Assembly: GCA_039000515.1 (NCBI GenBank)
Contig: JBCFYV010000559.1
Location: forward strand, 185,001-249,000
Origin: Timema cristinae
Taxonomy: Eukaryota; Arthropoda; Insecta; Phasmatodea; Timematidae
Reading direction: 5' to 3'
DNA: 64,000 nucleotides
Shown: positions 55,999 to 64,000 of the stretch, in pieces
How positions within the stretch are numbered: the first letter of the stretch is position 1
Layout: every line of letters begins with the position of its first letter
Notes under the pieces: model-generated
Told to the model about the DNA's origin: nothing
The model's input: the letters and a program-made list of their open reading frames with translations, nothing else
The model's database searches: none
Position numbers and translations under genes: made by a program

Positions 55999-57504
55999 TT
56001 ATATATAAAAAATTACTATCTCTATGTTAGTGACACAAAAATAGAATCTATATATGTGGTGCAGATTTTTAACATGGTGCATATTTTAAAGTTATCGATT
56101 TATTGTGTACCAGCTGTCTAGATACTTATTAAAATGGTTAATTCGAATTTAGGATAATTCGATTTTTTTTTAGATATTCCTTAGACTTCAGATTAAAAAA
56201 GTTCTACTGTATATAGGCTATATATTTTTATTCAGATCTTATGCTCTTTGGTGGAAAAGATGTTCCTTTTTTCTCAATGTTTTTGTAACAGTATATATAT
56301 AATTTTTTTCGTTTCACAAATCTTACGAGCTTTTAGTAACTGTCCTCCTTTTTAAGATACCATATCATTTATTCAATAATTAAATCTAGATTGCTCAGGA
56401 TTTAAGAGTGTTCAATATAGTTATAACCGAAGTTTCTGGTTTAATAAACACAACATTCAACTGACGGTAATACATTACAAAAACTTGTATTATTATGGAA
56501 ATCTCTATGCCTTTATTAGTAATGAAAGCTAATTAAAAATCCACTTATTGATTTTTTATCATCCAAAAACTTTGTATTTCATGAGGTATAAAAATATATC
56601 TACAAAGTAATTAAAAGGACTTCATGAAATGTTTTCAATACACTGGTTGAATATTTGTAGCGTAGACTTCGTAAGAGAAAATAATGATGTACAATTCTTT
56701 AAATCTTATCAGACATTTAACTTTTTTTTTATTCACTCCATTGACTATAGCCAATGTTACATCTACTGGAATTAAAACGTATCAATGGAAAACCATTTCG
56801 AAAATAAACTTCCATTAAACAAAATTTATATTCGAAATTAAATAGTAAAAAATAAAATAAAAAATCTTTCAAACCTTTGCCTCATCCTTTTTCAGTATTT
56901 TTCCACGACTTATTCAAAGAAAACTTGCTAATCTATGCAAATCTCCGTTCTATTTAAGTGGCTAACTTTAGAATAACAAACCTGAAAATTCAGCGAAAAA
57001 GAAAAGAAACCTTGACATTATAATTAATCAAAGAACAAGTAAATAAGACTTGGCATAATACAGAAAATGAATGTTTTTAGTCTTTTTTTTTCACCCACCC
57101 TTTTCTATTTTTTAAGAAATTTTGCTTTCTTTTCTTGGCACTGAACTTGGTTGTTAGGGGTGCTCTGAAAGACAAGATCTGTTTAGACTTACTTTAAATC
57201 TTGCAGAAATATAAAGCGTCGTGCACATATTTTTTCTTCTTGTAAAGCTAAGCGCGCCTTGGGTAAGAGCGTTGGTAGGATTTTCTCGGTCTGCGTTGTA
57301 AAGCTTTAGAGAGAAAGCTCGTCCTGACGTCATCGGTCCTAGTCCTCGAAGGTACAGTCGATGCAAAAAGTTAGGGACTATCACCCCAAACGTTTAATCG
57401 AAACAGAATATAGATATTTATTTCCAAAGTGTTTGCCACATTCTATATTACATTTGTTTCGTAGTGAACTTTCTAACGACAGCTCTTTCTACCGCGCCTT
57501 AGTA
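55999..57504. other. Non-coding AT-rich stretch with one GC-richer segment
   Basis: Bases 57120-57390 are GC-richer and contain a perfect TGACGTCA (about 57333-57340), the cAMP-response-element palindrome. No gene could be tied to it. The rest has no recognised feature. Confidence 0.4.
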
Positions 57505-57692
57505 GGGAAAAGTACCCGAATATATTCCCATTTTTTGTTTATCTGAATTTCAGAGAAAGTATGGAAACAATTATTTTATTTTTACTAATCAATTATATTC
57601 TAATAACAATGTATTTATAATTTCTTGAATTTAAATTGAAAAAAAAAAGTTAGTAGTATATTTTTAATATTTTTAGAAATAGATACGAAGAA

Positions 57693-57729
57693 CGATATTA
57701 GAGTTATGGTGCTCCTAATATCGCCCCCC
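57693..57729. repeat. Tigger-D subterminal inverted motif pair
   Basis: CGATATTAG (57693-57701) and CTAATATCG (57715-57723), the latter continuing CCCCCC. Further copies: CTTAATATCGTCCCC (59613-59627) and GGGGCGATATTAG (59991-60003). They are the Tigger-D counterparts of CCCCAAATTAGG in Tigger-A. Confidence 0.75.
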
Positions 57730-57833
57730 TTTGTCAACCCCTACAAAAAGTCATGAAATAAAACAAATAACTAGCATAATCAAGTAATATTCTGTTTGTT
57801 TAGCTATGTAAATATTAAAATATATTCATAAAG

Positions 57834-59562
57834 CTATACATCAAAACAAATCTCACAAATAAATGTTTTTCTCTTGCTGTTAAAGTCGCAACATACAGTT
57901 TGACTCCACCGATGACACTTTGTACGCTGAACCAATTTCTTACCATGTTTGTCATTGGAGAAACATGTATCACACTCAAAACACTGAGCATCTTCATCAT
58001 TTTCACTGTATTCATCATCCGTTTCTACAAAACTCCGGTGGTCATCTTCGTCTTCTGATGACGAGGAATCCGTGCTCCGTGCCCGAATACCTCTCTGAGA
58101 AGTTGACGGGTTTGGTAGCGTAGTCCCTGATTTATTTTGTAATGCAATTTGTATTTTCTTGCCTATATCTCGCTTCTTTTTTTCATTGTCTTCTTTTCGA
58201 GCACGATCATCCACTACTTTGTTTTTGTGTGGTGATCCTGTCACAAGAACTGCAGCACCCTGGCGAGAAATATGGTCAGCAGTTTGGTTATTTTGTATTG
58301 TTGGAACGGTATTTATTTCTGCTGGTAAAGTGAAAGGAGGGTCATCGTTGTTGTTCTCATTGTCCTGTAGATCTTCTGAAATGAAGTCATGATCTTGGAA
58401 AACATTTATATTCACGGGGAACAAGCCAGTTTTCCGAAATCCATTTACTGCTACTTCTACTGTGGCTGATTTCACTTAAGATTTCCCGAATAGGTTAGCA
58501 ATTTGATAGCTTGTTACTACTCGACCAGGGTTGTTTTTAAGCCAATTCTTAATTTATTGGGAGTAATATGTTTTGAACGGATTAATGAAAGCCACATCTA
58601 ACGGCTGCATATGGTGTGTAATGTGAGGTGGTAGGCACACAATTGCAACTCCGTTAGCTCGAGCCATATCTATAACGTCTGGGTTTCTAACATGTGTGTA
58701 ATGCCCATCTAATATAAGAACCACCGTTTCTGTAAGTGAGGGTCTCACAGTAACAATGAAATATGTGAACCACCTGGTAAAACTGTCCACTTGTCATGTG
58801 AGGGGCACCATTGTTCCAGGAGGAGCTCCATCTAATAGCTCTTTCTTCATATTCTTATGAGGTAACACCATTAACGGAGGAACAAACACTCCAGAGGAAC
58901 TCATACACGTGACCACAGACACAAGATCACCCCCTTCAGCAGATGATAATGATGACACTTGTCTCTTACCCTTCAATGTCACAACTTTGCTTGTTTGGTG
59001 TTGAACGACAGTGAGTCCAGTTTCATCTACATTGAATAACCTATAGGGCGAGAAATTATTTTTTTAATTTCTGGTTCAAACACATCAAAAAACGTTGATA
59101 CTTTTTCGGTCGTGAAGTCCTTCACTCTTGAAAAACTGGTTGGTTGAGGTTTTCGAAGAGTTAACTGAGGATGTCTTTTAAAGAATCGTGAAAGCCATTT
59201 ATTTTCTGCTGCCTCTTTTTCGTTAGAAAATGGGTGTGACAGTTTGTTTTTCATGGCTAGTTGGAATGCCATGTGCCTTATGTTCCTTGTCATTAAGCCA
59301 AAGAAATGTTTCTCTATAATTAACCAACTCATCTTCAAGCTCATTAGGAAAAACCGGCTTCCTGCCCAAACTACCTTTAACAATTTTTTTTAGTACTTTC
59401 TTCTTTACTTATAACATAATCTTTGAGTGCAGATCTAGGTACATTATAAGATTTTGACGGTTTCTTTAAACCCCTTTCTTTTTTTTTTCTAACTGCTGCA
59501 ACAGCGGCACACATGTTGCCTGAATCCCAGGTTTTACGTTTCTTAATATTTGGTGAAGACAT
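57834..59562 (-). pseudogene. Tigger-D transposase, full length but decayed, with Cys-rich tail
   Basis: ATG at 59562 reads MSSPNIKKRKTWDSGNMCAA then SKSYNVPRSALKDYV (helix-turn-helix). Frameshift in an A-run near 59385; then EKHFFGLMTRNIRHMAFQLA, ENKWLSRFFKRHPQLTLRKP, TFFDVFEPEIKK. Catalytic blocks: LFNVDETGL (near 59030), LILDGHYTHVRNPD (near 58715-58675), HHMQPLDVAFINPFK (near 58615-58575). Later VAVNGFRKTGLFPVN, VLVTGSPHKNKVVDD, an acidic-serine stretch SSSEDEDDH, and a C-terminal CFECDTCF...CHRW...CC...CEIC cluster resembling a PHD-type zinc module, ending at 57834. At least five frameshifts or stops. The first, second and third acidic catalytic residues are all still readable. Confidence 0.92.
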
Positions 59563-60017
59563 CTGCAATATAAAAGGAAAGGAATATTAAAAATGTTGTA
59601 ATTTAATTGGGTCTTAATATCGTCCCCTGGGCGAAATTATGAACTAGCTTGGGGATGATAATGTGCATATAAACACATTTCAATATGGTTGCCTTACTGT
59701 TAAAACAAATAAAGATAATTCACTATTAGTTAAACAAAGACGAGAAATGTTCCCCACACTCTGTGATCAGGGTGAATGAGAAAGCAGAAAACATACTTTA
59801 GGCTTGGTTGGCTGTTGATCAAATTAATTTATAAAAAACTCTGATACTGTGGCTTCAAAAAACTAATACAACAACACACTTGCTCGTCTTGCGATTGCAC
59901 TATTCTCACACAACATACCTGTTTTAGCTCTCGGTACAACTTCCACCAGCTACCGGTAGATTACAGCACTTAACAGACCAAGAATGATGGGGGGCGATAT
60001 TAGGGTACTTTCCCTTA

Positions 60018-60225
60018 ACCGTTTAGGTTTTACGCAGACATTAATTAAATATGAATTATTGAGTTAACATTTAGGTAAATGTATCCCTATTTGCTCGAAG
60101 GGGAGGGGGAAAATATTTACGAAAACCTTCTTCAGACCACCCGACCTGGATTTGAACTCGGATCTCTCCCAAACCTGCACTCCATTCTAACACGAGAGTG
60201 ACACGTTTGTGCACGTGATCACCAG
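60018..60225 (-). mobile_element. SINE family 2, inverted, next to Tigger-D
   Basis: Right to left: CACGTGCACAAACGTGTCAC (head), GAGTTCAAATCCAGGTCGGG (B box), AGGTTTTCGTAAATA, CCCCTTCGAGCAAATAGGG, and a decayed tail with AACCTAAACGG. Confidence 0.7.
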
Positions 60226-60884
60226 TTATTAATACACAAAACACAAAAATCAGATGATAAATCTGCAACATAGATTTAGTAATCACAAGTAATATTAATG
60301 TTGTCATTTTCATATCTCAAATATATTAATTTTAGTAGTGAATGAAATTTTACATTAAAACTAGTTGATCGTTGCAGAGATGGCTGCAGATTATTGCACT
60401 AAAATGTATTCTAAACCTTTTACTGCGAAGAGTTGTACATAATAATCCCTCAATCGACTTTTTAGTTAAAAGCTTACACGTCAAAGGTTATCAACTTTAC
60501 AAAGATTTTCAGCTAGCGGTGTTTAATTTGAGTCAAAACTTATATTTCCCCCTTTAAACTCACGATTAGAAATTCAAAACGACCCCTCTCCCAGTTCTAT
60601 CTAAATATTCGTTGCACCAAACCACCCAATTAAGAATTGAGCTATTATTTTTAACCAAAGGGAACTATTCTATTTACCCATATACATGGTGATGTAAACA
60701 AATAATGACTGTACAGATGAGTCACTGCAAACACAGAAGGAAAGATGGAAAATTCGCTCGGAAATTTGGGTTTTAGTTTTAAATATTTTTACTAACATGC
60801 TGGAATCCTGACCTTTAAAATGAGTGTTCACTTGTCAAAATCTGTTAAGTCGTTTCAACTACCGGAAACATGCTTATCAAATTA

Positions 60885-61160
60885 TAAATAAAGAGAGAAA
60901 GAGAGTGAGAGACTGAAAAATGTGATAGTGAGTGTATGAGTGTATGAGTGTGAGAAAGTGAGTGTGAAATACTTAAGTGTTGGAGACTAAGAGTGAGCGA
61001 TTGAGAGAGATCGAGAGTGAGCGAATGAGTGTGATCTAGAGTTAATGAGGTAGAGTGCGTGAGAGGGATATAATGTGTGTGTGAATGAGAGAGAGAGAGG
61101 AAGTGTGAAAGAGAAAGCATGTGAAAGAGAGTTTGTGTGATACAGTATGTGTGAGAGAGA
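60885..61160. repeat. GA/GTGA-rich simple-sequence tract
   Basis: Almost only G, A and T on the plus strand, built of GAGTGTGA, GAGAGA and GTGTGT words. The long minus-strand frame it creates is low complexity (S, L, H, T). Confidence 0.9.
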
Positions 61161-61178
61161 TAAATTGTTTGAGAAAGT

Positions 61179-61179
61179 G

Positions 61180-61211
<32 letters not shown>

Positions 61212-61225
61212 ATTATATATATATT
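61179..61225. repeat. (TA)n microsatellite with TATTA interruptions
   Basis: TATATA runs interrupted by ATTATATAT twice. Confidence 0.97.
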
Positions 61226-61229
61226 ATCC

Positions 61230-62150
61230 GTAGCGTTATGGTTTTAATATAATTTAGGTGAAACACCTTTCATTAACAGATTAAAAATTGCGTGTCAGTT
61301 TCGCTTTGCTAGACTTGTTTGATTATGTTTGTCACGTGGACACAAAAACTATGCGCTGAAAAGTGGAAAACTTTAACGATTATAACCCAATCTCATCAAT
61401 TTACAAAGCAAGGTGTTTTTTTTAGTTTAATACCCGATCAAAGTTTTTTTTTTACATCAGTTGGTGAGCCAGGCTTAACCATGTGTAAACTGGGAGCTTA
61501 AGTTAAACCAGACCCCAATATCCGATCTGGTATTTTTGCTATACAGAGTGTAATATCAGCTTAACACTCTATAATACAATGGAAGATGCAAGTATTAAAC
61601 GGTTCTATTTAAAAAGTAATGATAATTTAAATGTGATATCCTTAGTCTGATATTCTTAATTTTAAATCATATAATTATGTAAACTACAATATTGATAATG
61701 TTTGAATGTGGGCTATACTTTTAATTTTGATTATAACGATATTTTTTTGAAATATTATAAGTTTCTCGATTTTATAATGATATAAAAAAGTAGTAAAATA
61801 CTCCCATTTGGCTTAATTGCCACCACCACACTGTTATAATGTTTCAAATATAATATTTTTAACACAAAAGTCATACATTTAATGTATCCTTTTTTTAAAA
61901 TTGGAATAATTAACGCAGAGGTAATTAACTGTTTAATATAATGGGGAATATATCAAGAAGATAGTCAAAATGAAATACACTGACATTTGTCTTTAGAAAG
62001 GTTGGAATAAACCAACATATTAGCCCTGGATACCGATACATTATTTTTGGGCTCGGGACACACATAAGACTTCCATCATAATATTGAGGTAGAACATTTT
62101 AACGATTACAATACGCTCTTTATATAATAAATTAGTTTAAATCACTTGGT
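61230..62150. other. Non-coding AT-rich stretch
   Basis: No frame, SINE or terminal repeat recognised. Confidence 0.4.
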
Positions 62151-62220
62151 GTGTCCGGCCGCGATTATTTCTAAGTCGATTTCCTATCCGCGGAAGTCAG
62201 GAGTTTGGACCACTACACCA
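62150..62220 (-). repeat. tRNA-like fragment
   Basis: Leftward: AGGGTGGTGTAGTGGTCCAA, an A-box-bearing tRNA 5' half, then CTTCCGCGGATAGG. No B box or body. Confidence 0.4.
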
Positions 62221-62285
62221 CCCTTGTTCGTGTAAGACTTCCTCGTCTGCATTTCACTCAGTAGGAATTTGCGCTATCTTTGATT

Positions 62286-62410
62286 ACTCGCACCGGTGGC
62301 TGCATTGGCTAATGTGTCAAAGCTACATTGAGCATTATAGTAGTTGATAGCGAGGTTTGGTTTCGAATCCTTGTCGGATGTAATAGGGGTGGTTTCTTAC
62401 ATGTAATTCG
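62286..62410 (+). mobile_element. SINE family 2-like head
   Basis: CACCGGTGGCTGCATTGGCT (A-box region), GGTTTGGTTTCGAATCC (B box), CTTGTCGGATG and GGGTGGTTTCTTACATG, where the family-2 core would continue. The rest of the body is missing. Confidence 0.5.
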
Positions 62411-62513
62411 TCGCTGTGTTATTCCAATTTTATCTCCAAATTGATATTGTTGGTTTACTCCAAAATTACCCTCCTCATTCTTGACCCTTAGATTAAACCT
62501 TTAATAACACTGG

Positions 62514-62830
62514 TGTCGACCTCGGTGGTCATGGGGTAAAGTTCTCGCCTCAGTATCCAATATTTGTGGATTCAAACTCATCTGGGGTCGACGGATTTTA
62601 TTTAGCGATAATAATCCGTAGCACAATTTTATTCGTAGTGGAAATTAAAGCCGTTGGTTCCACGTCGATTGTGTCATGTAAAAGGACCCTGGAAAATATG
62701 TGAAAATAACTTTACCAGCAAAATTGGTTGGCCCTTTCGCTCTCGTTCTTAGTAATGATCGTATGCTGATGTAATCATTCTGTTTAGAAAGTGCACGTTA
62801 GTATTATCTCAAATAAATGAAAAAAAATAA
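62514..62830 (+). mobile_element. SINE family 3, full length
   Basis: tRNA-like head starting GTCGACCTCGGTGGTCATGG. GTCGACC (62514-62520) pairs with GGTCGAC at the head's end, as in an acceptor stem. Body: GGATTTTATTTAGCGATAAT, CACAATTTTATTCGTAGTGG, AAATTAAAGCCGTTGGTTCC, AAAATTGGTTGGCCCTTTCG, AAAGTGCACGTTAG, tail CTCAAATAAATGAAAAAAA. Confidence 0.85.
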
Positions 62831-62971
62831 TACGGGTTCCAAGCTTACCACCTAATTTTTTTTTTATTAAACACTTATTATTCACTCGTACAATATATTT
62901 ACATAATATCAAATGAAGCACTAAAACACCAATACATTGCCGGTTCTTAAATAAATACCGCTAATTTTAAT

Positions 62972-63225
62972 TATTGGTTCACCCGCTTCGTTGACCGCGC
63001 CATCTAAGATGTTATTCCCGCATTAGACTAGATGGCCGATAATGGGGTGATAGGGGTTCGAATCCAGGTCGGGTGGATTTTCTTAAATGGTTTTCCACTC
63101 ACCCTCCACGCAAATCTGGGTACACTTTCCTTAATTACAACCTTACTCATCACTAACACACTAGCTTAATTAGTACATACTGTATGCGTACAACCCGAAT
63201 GAGCAGCAAGACATGGTGCAACAAT
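62972..63225 (+). mobile_element. SINE family 2, near full length
   Basis: Head GGTTCACCCGCTTCGTTGAC, B box GGGGTTCGAATCC, core GATTTTCTTAAATGGTTTTC, CACCCTCCACGCAAATCTGG, tail GTACAACCCGAATGAGCAGC then AAGACATGGTGC. The tail is the same as that of family 1. Confidence 0.85.
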
Positions 63226-63569
63226 TTTTTTTTAAATTTGGTTCACGACAAAATTATGCTGAAAGATAGAAACACTTATATGCCCTTAACTTTTCATTTT
63301 AACTTTTATACTTAAAAATAAAAGAGGATATTATGATATTTCAATGACTTTTTTAGTCTGTGCATAATTTCGCAGTTCTAAGATTAAAGTAAAATATATA
63401 GGTTAAAAGTTCTAGTTTTCCTATTAAAAAAATTACAATCATTTGCTTACAAGGTAACAAAATAACATGAGTGCATGTGTCATGGCTTTGAAGCGTCAAC
63501 GCTTTTATTTTACTACTAGAAATAAAATAGAGAATACAGACGCAGTAAGTAATTCTCCCTTCTTCTTTT

Positions 63570-63660
63570 TATTTTTAACGCGCATGCGCTCTTTATTTCT
63601 GTGTTAGCTTTCGTGTTGGTGAGAACGAGTAGTTAAGCTTTTCCCCACCAGTCACATTGA
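63570..63660 (+). promoter_or_regulatory. Possible promoter: NRF-1/ewg-type palindrome
   Basis: GCGCATGCGC (63580-63589) is a perfect palindrome matching the NRF-1 (insect ewg) core. It is followed by GC-richer sequence and a donor-like TTG-GTGAGA near 63616. No exon identified, so the assignment is tentative. Confidence 0.3.
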
Positions 63661-63924
63661 CCCTTGTCCTGCTTTGGAAAGTCAAAAGTTTTCAGAACAT
63701 TCGCCGGAGAGGGTGATATCACTAAGTGGACAGTTTCTACTTTGTGGGTCTCCGGTTTTCATAGCATATGCAATAACATAATTAAAACTAATTCTCGTTT
63801 TGAAACATAAACTTCAAACAAGAGTTTTAGCATAGTAAAATTAGTAAATAAAATGGTATAAGCGGTATATAATTAAATGTGGTTACAGATAAAAAATGTT
63901 GTTAGAGTGGTTTTTATTATACTC

Positions 63925-64000
63925 GACCCGCTTTGGTGTTCTAATGGTCTAATACATCACTCTCATAATTGACTGGATTGCTGAAGAAAGAGATCGGTAT
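63925..64000 (+). mobile_element. SINE family 2, 5' end, runs off the right edge
   Basis: CGACCCGCTTTGGTGTTCTA, ATGGTCTAATACATCACTCT: family-2 tRNA-like head with A box. The window ends before the B box. Confidence 0.65.

Larger units (their letters stand above)
57505..60015 (-). mobile_element. Tigger-D DNA transposon, both ends present
   Basis: Left end GGGAAAAGTACCCGAATAT; the right end, inverted, AGGGAAAGTACCCTAATAT, with TA at 57503-57504 and 60016-60017. Length 2511. It holds one decayed transposase gene and several copies of CTAATATCGCCCC near its ends. Right-end sequence resembles that of Tigger-A. Confidence 0.88.

Noticed and set aside
60845..61120. 91-codon minus-strand frame of S, L, H and T
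   Set aside because: Low-complexity product of a GA/GTGA simple-sequence tract.
62514..62593. A functional tRNA gene with a perfect 7-bp acceptor stem
   Set aside because: It is the head of a family-3 SINE, directly continued by the SINE body; T-arm pairing is poor.

Overview
This window reads as intergenic or intronic DNA from an AT-rich, repeat-dense animal genome, most likely an arthropod and probably an insect. The inference rests on the element mix: pogo/Tigger and PIF/Harbinger DNA transposons, Helitrons with TC...CTAG ends, RNase H-bearing LINEs, tRNA-headed SINEs with (AAT)n tails, LINE fragments ending in arthropod-style C-termini, and the absence of prokaryotic gene organisation. 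No host protein-coding gene could be identified with confidence. Almost every recognisable coding sequence is a transposon gene, and nearly all are broken.

Layout. 0-3 kb: the 5' half of a Tigger transposon on the minus strand (open frame running off the left edge), a LINE tail, a short Helitron-like copy and a SINE. 3-12 kb: AT-rich filler, SINEs of three families, a 5'-truncated RNase H fragment of a LINE (LINE-A), and a 27-bp minisatellite fused to a SINE body. 12-19 kb: old LINE-B fragments, T-rich DNA, a degenerate ~145-bp tandem array, a TTAA-flanked MITE and SINE pairs. 19.7-25.7 kb: a nearly full-length LINE-A with decayed gag-like ORF1 and endonuclease/reverse transcriptase/RNase H ORF2. 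26-33 kb: LINE-B reverse transcriptase split by a SINE, more SINEs, MITEs. 34.4-44.9 kb: a probable PIF/Harbinger element whose four-exon Myb/SANT-like gene can be followed across introns and ends in an expanded 84-bp coding repeat; a SINE and a deletion-derivative Helitron lie inside it. 45-51.5 kb: a second LINE-A copy split by an unidentified block, a decayed Tigger, and four primer-binding-site-like motifs in tandem. 52.8-56 kb: nested MITE/Helitron, an inverted tRNA-like foldback, a 718-bp Harbinger deletion derivative with clean TTA duplications, and a 491-bp Helitron-like element. 57.5-60 kb: a complete but decayed Tigger with both ends. 60-64 kb: GA-rich and (TA)n tracts, then SINEs.

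The elements record layers of insertion: a SINE inside LINE-B, a Helitron inside a MITE, a Harbinger end cutting a LINE-C reverse transcriptase, SINEs and a Helitron inside that Harbinger, and a Tigger abutting a LINE-A copy. The most interesting signals are the matched subterminal repeats of the two Tigger elements, the SINE superfamily in which unrelated tRNA heads share body and tail, the traceable Harbinger Myb gene with its repeat expansion, the Harbinger derivative that fuses two convergent genes, and the tandem primer-binding-site motifs.
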